DNA of 64,000 nt, taken from Entonaema liquescens. Lineage: Eukaryota > Ascomycota > Sordariomycetes > Xylariales > Xylariaceae. Within the stretch, counting starts at the first letter, position 1, and each line of letters starts with the position of its first letter. A program made the position numbers and the translations under genes. Shown one piece after another: positions 24,500 to 35,294 of the stretch. Below the pieces are notes generated by a model. It was not told the DNA's origin, did no database searches, and saw nothing but the letters and a program-made list of their open reading frames with translations. The stretch lies in contig CADCSX010000009.1 of NCBI GenBank assembly GCA_902805475.1, positions 372,001 to 436,000 on the forward strand, read 5' to 3'.

Positions 24500-25747
24500 A
24501 TGAATACGACGTATAATTTCACGAGACCGCTGGAGGATGTTGGAAGTCTATTGGGACAAAATTCCCCGTCATGGCTTGTCTTCGTGTTCACCGCTATCGT
24601 GGTCTACCTGTCGCTAGTCCAGCTCCTTCGGTTTCGCGCCATCCGGGCCCTAGAGCGCAAGTATGCCGCTTACATCGAGGACCCGTATAAGCTGAACTAT
24701 CGGCAGGCAGCCGAGATCATGCACTTGCACCAGCTTTACGACACGCCGTTCCTCTTCTACTTCGGCACGCAGTGGGCCCTGGTCAAGAGCTACGGCATGT
24801 CCACTGGTACGCCCCTCCTCGTCCGCACGCGACAGCTCTGCGACCCGGCCCGCGTTGGCCGACGGGCTGAGGATACGGCTATCCTGCTAGTCGAGTTACT
24901 TGTCGGGGACATCGATTCGGAGCAGGGCCGGCGGGCTATGGCTCGATTAAACTGGATCCACGGGCTGTATTCAAGTCATATCAAAGAGTACGATTACGTA
25001 CACACGTTGGCTCTATTCGTCCTCGAGCCCGCGCGTTGGATCGACAGGTACGACTGGCGGCCATTGACACGGCTCGAGAAGGTCGCGTATTTCGTGTACT
25101 GGAGAGAACTGGCGCGACGCATGGGATTCGGGGACCTTGTTCCAGGGACGCTGGAGGAGCTCGAGGAGTGGAAGGAGCAGTATGAGGCCGAGCATATGCA
25201 TTATATCCCCGAGAACCATATGGTAGCAGTGTCGACGGTGGAGTTGTTCATGCGGACAATGCCGAGCTTCCTACATGGTTTCGTCCGGGCTCTCTTCCTG
25301 TCATTTATTGACGAGAAACCAGTTCGTGACGCTCTTGGGTTCCCAGACCCACCGCGGTGGGCAACAGTGCTAACAACGAGTTTCTTCCGACTACGTGGAT
25401 TTGCATTGCGCCGCTTCTTCCTCCCTCGGGTAGCACCGATGGATCCCGTAGCACGGCCCGGAAAAGACGACCGGTTGTGCCGCGACGCTCGCTGGGTCGG
25501 CTTCGAGCCGTGGTACGTGGCTGACACGTGGTACAACCGAGTGGTGCTGTGGCTGACATCGGGCGGCAAGACGACGCCCGGTGGTAAGTACGAGGGCCGA
25601 GGGTATCTCCCGGAAGAATTGGGGCCGGTCGGGTTTGAGAAGCTGGGTAAGAGAGAAGTGTTACGTGAGGCGGAAATGATGAAAAAGTACGCGATAGAGA
25701 AGAATGAGGCGATTGGGGCTGGGTGTCCGTTTGCTTTTGGACAATAA
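24500..25747 (+). CDS. MpaB-like ER-bound oxygenase (DUF2236 family)
   Basis: Single exon, 415 aa. One N-terminal membrane segment at about residues 24-44 (SWLVFVFTAIVVYLSLVQLL) is followed by RAIRALERKY and the MpaB/rubber-oxygenase catalytic region: FGTQWALVKSYG, ARLNWIHGLYSSHIKEYDYV and LFVLEPARWIDRYDWRPLT. MpaB' of mycophenolic acid biosynthesis is an ER membrane oxygenase that cleaves a farnesyl chain; bacterial relatives (latex-clearing protein) are heme enzymes. Most fungal paralogues have unknown substrates, and no other secondary-metabolism gene is next to this one. GC content is higher than in the neighbouring spacers, as for a normal coding region. Confidence 0.8.
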   Translation: MNTTYNFTRPLEDVGSLLGQNSPSWLVFVFTAIVVYLSLVQLLRFRAIRALERKYAAYIEDPYKLNYRQAAEIMHLHQLYDTPFLFYFGTQWALVKSYGMSTGTPLLVRTRQLCDPARVGRRAEDTAILLVELLVGDIDSEQGRRAMARLNWIHGLYSSHIKEYDYVHTLALFVLEPARWIDRYDWRPLTRLEKVAYFVYWRELARRMGFGDLVPGTLEELEEWKEQYEAEHMHYIPENHMVAVSTVELFMRTMPSFLHGFVRALFLSFIDEKPVRDALGFPDPPRWATVLTTSFFRLRGFALRRFFLPRVAPMDPVARPGKDDRLCRDARWVGFEPWYVADTWYNRVVLWLTSGGKTTPGGKYEGRGYLPEELGPVGFEKLGKREVLREAEMMKKYAIEKNEAIGAGCPFAFGQ

Positions 25748-26146
25748 ACATAATATATGATCAATAATAGTTAATGTATAATTCTCAGTTATCACGATGA
25801 TAAATAGACTCTAAGTATCGCTACTAATATTAGAAGGAGTAGTCGGGAATTTTACCAATTATTCTACCAGTGAGAAATAGGGGTAATTACATCACTAACA
25901 TAAAAAGGTATACACTTAAAGGCAATAGCAGGCGAAAAATATAAATTAAGATCCAATATGTTTAGGGAGTTGTTCTTCCTTTTAGATATCCTAAATTGTC
26001 ATTTCATTCGATAATTTCGATATCTCCTGAGGTTAATGCAGTTGTGATACAACCTATAAAATCCCCATCTAGAGACAACAGGTAGTACTAGAACCATAAC
26101 TATCTTTCTACCATAACACATTCCAGTCATGTGCTATATTCTAAAC
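25748..26146. other. Intergenic region, no gene seen
   Basis: 400-bp convergent AT-rich spacer between the MpaB-like gene and the aldo/keto reductase. Nothing recognised. Confidence 0.5.
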
Positions 26147-27342
26147 TCAGTTAAGCTCCTTCGTGTCCCTGAACCTATGATTCTTAAACGCATCCGGGAC
26201 CGTACCACCAACGAACGCATTATCATCAAAGAACGCTCTAACCTCCTTCTCCTCAGCATCGCTAAGTACCACGTCCTGCGCATCCCAGTTCTGCTCCAGA
26301 TACTCGACCCTCTTAGTCCCCGGGATAGGAAAGATATCGTCGCCCTGCTTGAGCAGCCAAGCCAACGCGAGCTGGGACACAGTGCACCCTTTCTTCTGCG
26401 CGAGGGCCGCGAACTGCGCGACGACCCTGGCGTTTCGCTCGCGGTTCTCCGCTGCGAACTGTGGCAGAGCGCTCGGTCGATCGTCGCCTTCTCCGAAGGA
26501 TGTTTCGCCGAAGTTGGCGGTGATAACGCCTCGGCCTAGAGGGGTCGCGGCTACGAGGGCGACGCCGAGCTCCCGGCATGCGGCGAGAAGGTGGGTACCC
26601 TCGGGCCCCTCGACGCCGCGTGCGGACACCGAGTATTCAACTTGCACGGCGGCGACAGGTGCGATCTTGACGGCGCGGCGGAGGGTTGTGGAGGAGACCA
26701 TGGAAAGTCCGATGTGCTTGATCTTGCCCTCGCTGTTATTCTGTTAGCCCCATGATAATAACCGTAGGTGCCTCAGATTAGGGTGCTTACTCCTGCAACT
26801 CTTTCAAAGCGCGCATGGTCTCCTCGATGGGAGTCTCTGGGTTAACACTGTGGATATAGTCTATTATTTTCGCGTGTTAGAGGGGTGCTCGGAATAAAGG
26901 AGAACAGTGAGATAGGACTTACAAAGGTCAATTTGGTCGATACCCAGTGCCTTGAGACTCTTGTCACAAGCCTGCTTGGTGTATTCATAAGAGCTGTTGG
27001 TGTCGAAGGTCTTGCTGTCCTTGATGTGACCAAACTTGGAGGCAATGAAGATTTGGTCTCGCTTTCCTGTCCTCTTGAACCATTCCCCGATATGCTTCTC
27101 TGAGTCGCCGTAGAGGCTTTCCCATCGTTAGCAAAGTGGATTGACCTTTGACGCAGAACTTACTCGGCGGTATCCCAGAAAGTTTCTCCTAGTTCAAAGG
27201 CACGGTCATACAACTTGAATCGCGCCTCGTCGTCTAGTTGTGTCCCATAAACTGACCAAGATGCCTCCATGAGCCCGAGACCAAGAGCCGGTATCAATGG
27301 GCCATTTTTCCCTAAGCGGCGAAGGATAGGTTTAGCAGGCAT
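26147..27342 (-). CDS. Aldo/keto reductase
   Basis: Complement(26147..26732, 26791..26860, 26923..27116, 27164..27342) gives 342 aa. The start at 27342 (MPAKPILRRLGKNGPLIPALG) is chosen over upstream in-frame codons because it matches the family N-terminus. The catalytic tetrad is visible: Asp57 (FWDTA), Tyr62 (LYGDSE), Lys87 (IASKFG) and His128 (YYIHSVN). The NADPH-binding C-terminal half carries AWLLKQGDDIFPIPGTKRVEYLEQN. It resembles the fungal AKR group related to YajO/pyridoxal-reductase-like enzymes; reduces aldehydes or ketones in the cytosol. Substrate not predictable. Confidence 0.9.
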
Positions 27343-28160
27343 ATTGACAGGGACTAACTTGTTGTGAGATAGAATAATGCCGAAAGTTTGAAGTAGGTAT
27401 ATCCAACTTTTTAGACTACTGTGTCTGCCGATTCTGCTGTTCAAGTAGTTTCTGGATGAGAAGAGCCCAGATATTTATATATCTTCAATATTATTAATCT
27501 CATAGAACATATACCGTACCGCCAGCCAATCTACACCAGTACCCGGTCTCCCCAATGCACCGTACCCCGATTCCTATATGCGTAGTCCCACGCAACAACT
27601 CGAAATATCACCTCTCATAAACTTTACTTCCATTAAGTCCGAGAGGCAAGTGAGGCTAAAATCAAACCCGCAAACTAGACTGAAAGGCATATCCCACATT
27701 TAAACAGACACATGAAAGTCGACCAATCAACGCGCAAGGTTTCCGAGCAGACCAATCAACCTAGTTTGTCGACATCCAATCGAATGACGTATATCAGAGT
27801 CCATCAGACGAATCGGGTATTACGAAGTCAACCCCTAACGAAAAGACAGGGAAAGGTGAAACGAGATTTATAATATTTATCTTGGGTGGGCACCTCGCAT
27901 TTGGACGATGCCTACAGAGTTTTGGTAGCATATGCATGGTTAGATAGGTGTTTAATGGAAATTTATGAGATACCCCTGCTCTTCCCAGCTCCAAAGATTC
28001 CTTCCTTATGCCTGAGGAGACAGCATGATAAAAGCAAGTCTGCTTTTAGTAACCCCTTTTACGACCCAAAGGACTGCGTTAAGTATAGAAGGCCAGACCC
28101 TTCACTGCTTTCGTCCCTACCAAGTCAGCAGTCAAATATGAGCAATCATGATCCAGACGC
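27343..28160. other. Intergenic region, no gene seen
   Basis: 0.8 kb between two minus-strand genes. A frame at 27886-28179 (plus) is antisense to the end of the next gene and not accepted. Confidence 0.5.
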
Positions 28161-29983
28161 CTATAGCGATTCAGGCTGATCGGTCGTGTTGAAAGGTGAG
28201 CTCGATTTAGCAAAAGATCGCCCCCAGGTATATAGCAAAGTAGAGAGTTCCACAGTCGGCGCAGCCGACTGTATAGATGATATCGTGAGGCCAGCTACTT
28301 CGCCTTCTGTATGTCAGTAGGTCCTCAACTCTAGGAAACAAAGAGGTACATACCTAACGTCAACAGTGCCAAGTTTCTCATCGCAGAGGGAGGAAGTCCA
28401 TACGAGCCTAACACTAGTGATGCTGCGGGGCACCAAATGTAGGGCCACCATGACGAGACAGGCGATTGTCTCAGTATTGAACTGCTTACGTGAGCTGCCT
28501 CGGCAGCTGTGTCCTCCAACGACGTAAGGATATCGTTCGTGAGATTATGTGCCTGATAAAGGAAACTCGTGTGATCGTCGTATTTGACTGCTAAATTTTC
28601 TGTGATGACAATAAGTCGCTGCATGCCCTGCCGAGTTCACATTAGTAAATAATTATGAATTCTTCGAAAGTTACGTATCTTACCTCCTCTAGATTGGATT
28701 GCCTTGACTCTAATTCCACTGCTTGGAGGCGTGAAAGTTCCTGTACTTTGATATCAGCTTGGAACCGAGTGAAACCACTCCAATACGTACCACTTGGGTT
28801 CGTAGATGCGCTGCAGATTCGGCGACTACTGAGATTGCTTGCATGGCCGTATCTACTGCAGACTCTGCACGTTGATTGGCAAGCTGAATTGATTGCTCAT
28901 AGGAAGATGCTACCTCGGCTTGGCCGTCTAGGACGTTCTTCAATACCATCTCGAGCATCGTCTGTAGGCTTGCAGCATTCCGCGCACCCGAACTGACTGC
29001 ATCTGTGGTTTCCTAGAAGCTAATTATTACAAATACTCGGTGAAGTATAAACAGCTGTGATAGGTTACCTTGACGGCGTGTTTAAGCTGAGGAAGAAATA
29101 AATCTTCTACAGATTTCAGACTATCTTTCAAATAATCTACTTTAGGTGAAAGCTCATCAATTCTGCCACCCGTAGCCTCAGCACGAGACTCCAGGTCGCC
29201 CATACGTTGCTCGAATTGTCTGTTGATATCGTCGGTGAATCTTCCCATAATATTTGTTAGACGCTGGAAGAGAAGAATGTGCTGATCTAGATGGTGTAAG
29301 CATATCAAAATCCATCCCAATTCAGATTTATTTTCGTACCTTTCTCATTTTCGACTCTGGCAGCTTCACAAAACCTCAATGCTTTATGGCGGTAACTAAC
29401 CCAGGTGTTCTAGGCCGAGTCAGATTCGCCTAAGCCAGACAGGCAGCTGTCAACTTCTATTGAAGAGACGTGTAGGTGTCCCAGATCTTGAGGTGGCAGT
29501 TTGCTTAGAACAGGCTCACGAAATTTAGCGCATTCTCTTGGAATCTGGAAACTCCCTCTCTCCAAATCGCATATTGCCAGGCTGGCAGCATACGAGTCTA
29601 CGAAATCTCTGATCTTACGACCACTTTCGGTAAGGACTGATGCTTCATTCTTGCCCTCGAGAACTTCACAGTTATTCACCAATAGACGAGCCGCTGTTCT
29701 GTGACATAAAGGCTCAGATTCCAGTTCTCTTAGTTCCCTTAGAGTTACCTCATAGGAGGTAGGCAATCGCGAACTAGGTTTCGGGACTTGAAAATGACCG
29801 CCTATAGTAGCTGAGCTGGTAAGCAACTCAGTGGCTAATTCGTATATAGTGAGCAAATGTGCAAAGTTAGCCAGCAAGTTGTAACTTACCTAGTTTCACT
29901 TTTGGCGCACTGCGCCATGAAAATCCATTGACGATGTGAATCTGCGATAATAAAAGAAAGACTGTCTTCTTAGTCAAATTCAT
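28161..29983 (-). CDS. kar5: KAR5/Tht1-like nuclear fusion protein, interrupted by one in-frame TAG
   Basis: Seven exons: complement(28161..28306, 28354..28627, 28684..28740, 28791..29012, 29069..29286, 29340..29810, 29890..29983). Exon 1 encodes a signal peptide (MNLTKKTVFLLLSQIHIVNG). Exon 2 has the Tht1 N-terminal region (ARLLVNNCEVL, FVDSYAASLAICDLERGSF, IPRECAKF). Then come coiled-coil exons and a C-terminal hydrophobic pair (WWPYIWCPAASLVLGSYG, MRNLALLTLG). KAR5 acts at the nuclear envelope/ER in nuclear fusion after mating. A TAG at 29410-29412 splits exon 2, but the frame continues cleanly with NTWVSYRHKALRFCEAAR and all downstream splice phases hold. It may be a young nonsense allele or a base error. 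The last exon is the least certain. Confidence 0.7.
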
Positions 29984-30694
29984 GGTTCCCAAGTGGCTAT
30001 TGATCGCAAGTCTTTATGTCACTGATCGTAGTGAGGAAATAATCGAGAGTATTGTATAAAAGTCTGAATAGAAAAATGAAATGGTAGTGAAAGAAATGAG
30101 ACGAAGCAGGATATCAGTAATAGAGATTTCTTGATATTTTCGATCGTTATTCCGTAAAGCTGGAGAAAGAAGTCGCCCTGCCGAAGTATTCTTAACGGAC
30201 CTTGTCTGAAGCAGGGTCAAGATTTGTTAGGTTTGTTAGATTTGTTAGATTGGCGGATGTTTCACGGTTTATGAAAGGTGTAAAATAGACGGCATCTCTT
30301 GTTATGTAATTCAGAAATTGGCATTGAGTGGAATCTACCTAACCGATGAGAATTATATATATCGAGAATGTAATCTTCTGGAAGAGAGGAAGGCGCTATT
30401 AAACCACCTAGGTCAGGAGGTAGGTACTAGGAGTAACACAATCCGAGGCAGTTGCGACGGAAAGAAGCTGTAGTAACTAGGTAGGTACATAAGCCTCTAT
30501 ATTGCATATATAGCAAATACCTTCTTTGCTGATTTCTCAGTTATTGCAGCACGTGATATGACCCGGTTTTCTCTTAGCATTTGCTTAGCATTTGCCAAGC
30601 ATCGCGCATCGAGCTCTGCACCTAAAATTCTGGGATTGTGAGTTCTGCAGTCAATTGACGTTGACTTCACAGCGGAGACTCCCAAAAATCCATA
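29984..30694. other. Divergent promoter region
   Basis: Between KAR5-like (minus) and uL6m (plus). Contains a short triplicated TTTGTTAG(A/G) run at about 30225-30250 and TAGGTAGGTAC runs at 30419 and 30479. No gene seen. Confidence 0.5.
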
Positions 30695-31536
30695 ATGCTG
30701 GCGCCGAGTAGGGGAAAGGTGCTCGAAAGAGCCCTTTCAAGTGCCAGCGCCCCTGTTATTCTCCCGACTTTCCTCGTACCGGCCTTCCAAACAACGACCC
30801 CGCGGCGCCAATTCTCAAATACATCAAGCAAATCTTCGAAGCTCGGTCGAACGCCGATATCGATCCCACCTGGTGTCGAGTTAACCATTGGCGAGCCTAG
30901 AGTCAAGAAGGACCCTACTACCTACCTACGGATACCGAAGCGAACAGTCACGATAGCAGGGCCGTTAGGAAAGCTCGACCTAGAGATTCCTCCTTATCTT
31001 ACGATTAACCATGACGAGACTTCGAGGAGAGCGGTGCTCAGCATTGAAGATAATGAGGTTAAGCAACAGAAGGAAATGTGGGGTATGTGCAGCACCCGTC
31101 ATAATTTTCTACAGGGTCGTAGAATTCTTAATCTTATAATAGCTGGATTAACTTGAGGCAAACACTAGGAACCACCTGGGCATACCTAAACCGACACATC
31201 ATCGGCGTATCAGAAGGACATACCGCGATCCTACGATTAGTTGGTGTGGGATACAGGGCGACCGTCGAGGAACGGCCAAGGAAAGCAGAATACCCGGGAC
31301 AGAAGTTCGTGTGCCTAAAGCTTGGTTTCACCCATCCCGTTGAGGAGCCAGTCCCCGCTGGCATGAAGGCCAGTACACCGCAGCCGACAAGAATTTTGCT
31401 CGAGGGTATCAATAGGGAAGAAGTTATGTCCTTCGCGGCCAGAATACGCAGGTGGAGAAGGCCGGAACCATACAAGGGGAAGGGCATATTTGTGAACGAT
31501 GAGACAATCAAGCTAAAGCAAAAGAAGATCAAATAG
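30695..31536 (+). CDS. mrpl6: Mitochondrial 54S ribosomal protein uL6m
   Basis: Exons 30695..31082 and 31169..31536 give 251 aa. The splice joins KEMWG to TTWAYLNRHIIGVSEGHTAILRLVGVGYRA. The first roughly 45 residues are Arg/Ser/Thr-rich and lack acidic residues, as in a mitochondrial presequence. The ribosomal L6 signature follows: GRTPISIPPGVEL, VTIAGPLGKLDLEIP and the C-terminal RRPEPYKGKGIFVNDE. Structural protein of the mitochondrial large subunit near the GTPase-associated centre. It is convergent with HAL2, with about 115 bases between stop codons. Confidence 0.93.
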
Positions 31537-31650
31537 ATGATCTTGAAAATGGCATTGTTCCATTTCAGACGTGTATCTATGTACTATACGACGGCAGATA
31601 CCCGGTCAAAAAATATGTACTTTTATGCGTCCCTCTATCATGTTCCTAGC

Positions 31651-32826
31651 TCATTTTTTAGAGAGCACCTCTTGGACTGCTTTCAGAACTGCGGGGTGGG
31701 CAGCAGCTGGAGCGGCGATGACACCCTTGTTGTTCGCCAGTGTTCGTCCAATGCTGAAGTCCAGCGGCTTGCCGTGGATGTCTGTTACGGCACCACCGGC
31801 TTCCCGGACTATGAGGTCGCCGGCAGCGTGATCCCAGATCTTTTCCTGGTATGTCTCACTGACGGGTAGTCGCAAGTAGATATCACCTGCACCCCGTGCA
31901 ATAGAGGCATACTTGGCTTGTGAGTCCATCCGCACACTAGGATTCGTAATACCAAGCAGCTTCGCGATTTCAGCCTGGTCTCCATGGGACGAGTGTCCGG
32001 CCTCCACACTCTCGCAGAATGTCGCTGATGCGATATCGGTGATCGCCCTCATGGAAATACTCTTCTCTTTAGCCAATTCACCAGTAGTCAGCGCCCGGCT
32101 CGTAGCGCCTTGACCCAACACTCCAGAGAATAGAACTCCCCTTCCCTCATCCGTTTGGCCCGATTCCATTCCTCCCGTTAACTGAGCAGTATCGTCAATT
32201 GGGAGATTAGGACAACCTAAAACACCAACTTTGACATCGCCATCCACCATCAAGGCAAGACACACAGCGTATTGACCACCACGTAGAAAGCCCTTGGTAC
32301 CGTCAATGGGGTCAATAGCCCATATACGACCCTTAGCACCGCCTTTGCTATTTCCGTAGTCGATCATAGTCAGCATGACTTGTTCGTCATCAATAGCTCC
32401 GCCAAGTAGACCCTCGGACTCTGGGTCGGAGAGCTGGGTGGTCGAAACTAGATCCCAAATCGTATGCCTTAAATTCCCATCTTCACGCAACCCAGCAGCT
32501 TCCTCTTCAGCAACGATTTCGTCGTCGGGAAAGTTGGCCTTCAAGGCGCTAATGATAAGAGCTTGGGCGCCGAAGTCGCCGATTGTAACAGGAGACTTGT
32601 CATCTTTGGAAACGGTTCCCTTGGCCTTCTCGTGGAAAACTCTTTTGGTTAGGATAGAAGCGCGTTGGACAGCTAGCTGTGCTATCTCGAGCTCTTTGGC
32701 GTATGACGACATATTTTTACTGGAGGTGACAGGGTTGAGGATTTGTTGGCGGGCGCCAGGAAAAAGATGCAGGGACAGCGATGTAAGGCGGGGCAAGGAT
32801 CGAGACAAAAAGGCAGCCAGTATCAC
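31651..32826 (-). CDS. hal2: 3'(2'),5'-bisphosphate nucleotidase HAL2/MET22
   Basis: Single exon. The full frame from 32826 is 391 aa. An internal ATG at 32712 (MSSYAKELEIAQ) gives 353 aa, close to the yeast enzyme; the extra N-terminus is Arg/Ser/Leu-rich and could be a targeting peptide. Inositol-monophosphatase-fold metal sites are present: EEEAAG (about 107-111), DPIDGTKGF (172-180) and the C-terminal WDHAAGDLIVREAGG. The enzyme converts PAP to AMP (and PAPS to APS), removing the toxic by-product of sulfate assimilation, and is the Li/Na-sensitive determinant of salt tolerance in yeast. Confidence 0.93.
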   Translation of the reverse strand: MILAAFLSRSLPRLTSLSLHLFPGARQQILNPVTSSKNMSSYAKELEIAQLAVQRASILTKRVFHEKAKGTVSKDDKSPVTIGDFGAQALIISALKANFPDDEIVAEEEAAGLREDGNLRHTIWDLVSTTQLSDPESEGLLGGAIDDEQVMLTMIDYGNSKGGAKGRIWAIDPIDGTKGFLRGGQYAVCLALMVDGDVKVGVLGCPNLPIDDTAQLTGGMESGQTDEGRGVLFSGVLGQGATSRALTTGELAKEKSISMRAITDIASATFCESVEAGHSSHGDQAEIAKLLGITNPSVRMDSQAKYASIARGAGDIYLRLPVSETYQEKIWDHAAGDLIVREAGGAVTDIHGKPLDFSIGRTLANNKGVIAAPAAAHPAVLKAVQEVLSKK

Positions 32827-33689
32827 GATGAAAAGAGAGGATAGGATAAGGAACTTTGTAGAGTTGATGTTTTATCTCTTTTAGTCGGCATATAGCATGA
32901 TTTATGTAATTTATTTGGTAAGTGCAAGTGCAAGTGCAAGTACAAATACAAATACAAATACAAATGGAGATTTGTGTATATTAGGTCGTTGCCAGCACAA
33001 TGATTTCATGGTTATTAGCTTACACAATTCTATTATAGCCCCTCATGTTTTTTTTTCCACTATTGTGTATGGTTGCGTATGGGCCTTACGAGTATGTGTA
33101 CAGGTACTCAAAGTGATACCTGAGTACAGCATTCAACCTCACTAATGTCGGCACCCGAGACCTTTTACCGTTCCTCTAACCGCTAGGTTATAGCGGCTAG
33201 ATTCGTGTCGCTATTCAAACCCGATAGCCTCAATTCCAGTTACACCAGCCCTAAGACGTAGAAAGTTTAGGTGTACCTATAGGCTGTCGGGGGGGGAGGG
33301 GGGCATACCCCGGTCCGTCACCCCTCCGACGACCGTAGCTTAGGTGGTACAGTACGTAAAGTAAATTGTGCAAGCAATTGGAGAAAGAAAGAAAACAACA
33401 AAGTTACGTACCTCCTTCATTACCTAACAAATCATCACGCATCTGGCCTACAATACGGCCATTCAAGTCTAAACAAACTTAATATAATCTATTGGTGGAT
33501 TCTCATACAATTAGCTTAACCAAGTCAACTTACTATCGATCTCCACAAAGTCAACGGTGCTTCTAAGAACTAACAAACGAGGCAGTAAAGCCCACCCCTT
33601 ATGAGCTTCGAAACAAAGCTCTAGAATCTTACTCCAATACTTTAATACCACCCTATCTTAGCCTTGTTCTTCATTCAACCGAAGCAACC
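32827..33689. other. Divergent promoter region
   Basis: Between HAL2 and the C3HC gene. Contains the hexanucleotide repeat listed below, a G-rich tract at 33290-33303, and the small hairpin CCGCTA-GGTTA-TAGCGG at about 33180-33196. No gene supported. Confidence 0.5.
32922..32964 (+). repeat. Compound hexanucleotide microsatellite
   Basis: Tandem CAAGTG units grade into CAAATA units (GTGCAAGTGCAAGTACAAATACAAATA...), about seven copies in all. Confidence 0.8.
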
Positions 33690-35294
33690 ATGAATGCTAC
33701 TAAGAGAAAGTTCAACGCCTTATTACAAGGAATCGGCGCAAAACCAATACCTCAGTCACCATCAACAGAAGCGCAAAACGATACTTCAGGTTCGCCTCTG
33801 AATCGACCCTCGACCCCTACCTCGACTACACTACCTAGCAACACCTTAACCCCGAATAAAGAGATGCCTTCCGGAAGCGTACCTTCAACTCCCAGCGATC
33901 TCCTAAAGCGCCGCCGTGTGGGTGTACTAGAATCTACTCCGGGCAACGAAAAATCGAATGGGACCATCATTTCGAATGTTGTGCTAAAGAAATGGGCGCC
34001 AAATGGCAACGCTATCTCTCCTGCGAAAGGATCTAAAGCTGAAGCCCCGAAATATTGCCCTGGCGATCGCGATGAACTGATCAGGCGACTCGGGACATTT
34101 CAGGAATTAACGGAGTGGACACCAAAGCCCGACAAGGTCAACGAGATCGAATGGGCCAAGAGAGGTTGGGTCTGCCAGGGAAAAGAGCGCGTGAGGTGTA
34201 CTTTGTGCCATAAAGAGTTGGTAGTCAAAGTGAATAAGAAAGAGGTGGACGGTAAAGAAGTTCCGGTCATTGTCGGCTCAGACATTGAGGAGGCCTTCGT
34301 AAAGAGGTTCGTTGAATTAATCGTCGATGCGCATCAAGAAGATTGTCTATGGAGGAGACGCGGCTGTGATGGTAAGAGTTCCACCATCGCTATATGTTAA
34401 GGACGTTCAAACACTAATCATCAGATAACAGACACTTTGCTCAGATTATCCCTGACGAGCCCCCCAAGTGCGCTAGCTGCCCTCCGCCAACGATACGATG
34501 AACTTTGCGCGCGCCAGTTTTTTCTCCCTTATCTCTTCAACCTTCGCTTACCGGCAGGGTTGGACTTACAAGCAGTCAAGTCGCAACTAGCACCAACTTT
34601 CTTTAACGACCCTCCGCCACCCAGTACGAACCCATCAGCTCCAAACGATGTAGCGCTCGCGCTCGCTCTTACCGGATGGCAGGGTCTTACAAACCCACGT
34701 GTTGGTGCGGTGCCTAATTCAGCAACTTGTGCTACATGCCTACGTCGCTTAGGGTTATGGATGTTTAAGAGTAAGGAAGTGGACGAGGAAACAAACCAAA
34801 TTCTTGTTCCGGCACCTATGGATTACCTTGATCCTGTACGCGAACATCGGTTCTTCTGTCCCTGGCGAAATTCTGCGGTTCAGCACAATCCTGGCGCCAA
34901 GAAGATAGACAACAAAACCGCTTGGGAAGTGCTTGCGCAAACGATCAAGAATCACTCGTACCTTCGCGCACAGGCGGAGAAGAGTAACCAACGCGGTTTT
35001 TTCCATCGATCCTCCGCATCTGTCCCGACAACCCCAGTAAAGGGGGGGCAAGCAATAGATGGGCGATCGCCTATGCTGGGGTCGGATGACGAAGAAGAGG
35101 ATATGACCGCCAGAGACGCGAAGGATAAGGAAAGATGGGCACGTTTGAGAAAAGTGAAGAACCTGTTTGACACAAAGAACGGGAAGAAATTGCGACGTTC
35201 GTTATCTCGGCCGGCAACCGCGACAAGTCGCCCGGCTACTGCGCATTCGAGGCAAGGTAGCGTTCCGCCTGAAACAGAGGTGGAAAACAAATAA
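33690..35294 (+). CDS. C3HC zinc-finger protein (Rsm1/NIPA-like)
   Basis: Exons 33690..34371 and 34432..35294 give 514 aa. A disordered Pro/Ser/Thr N-terminus (1-110) precedes the C3HC finger: FQELTEWTPKP, AKRGWVCQGKERVRCTLCHKEL, and AHQEDCLWRRRGC, which continues across the intron. A second half (about 300-400) has the Rsm1-type region with CATCLRRLGLWMF and REHRFFCPW. The C-terminus is basic and Ser/Arg-rich. In yeasts the family (Rsm1) is linked to mRNA export; in animals NIPA is an F-box-associated protein. Likely nuclear. Confidence 0.85.

Noticed and set aside
24337..25764. Long antisense frames across the MpaB-like gene
   Set aside because: They mirror the GC-rich coding strand; the plus-strand frame has the family motifs and a membrane anchor.
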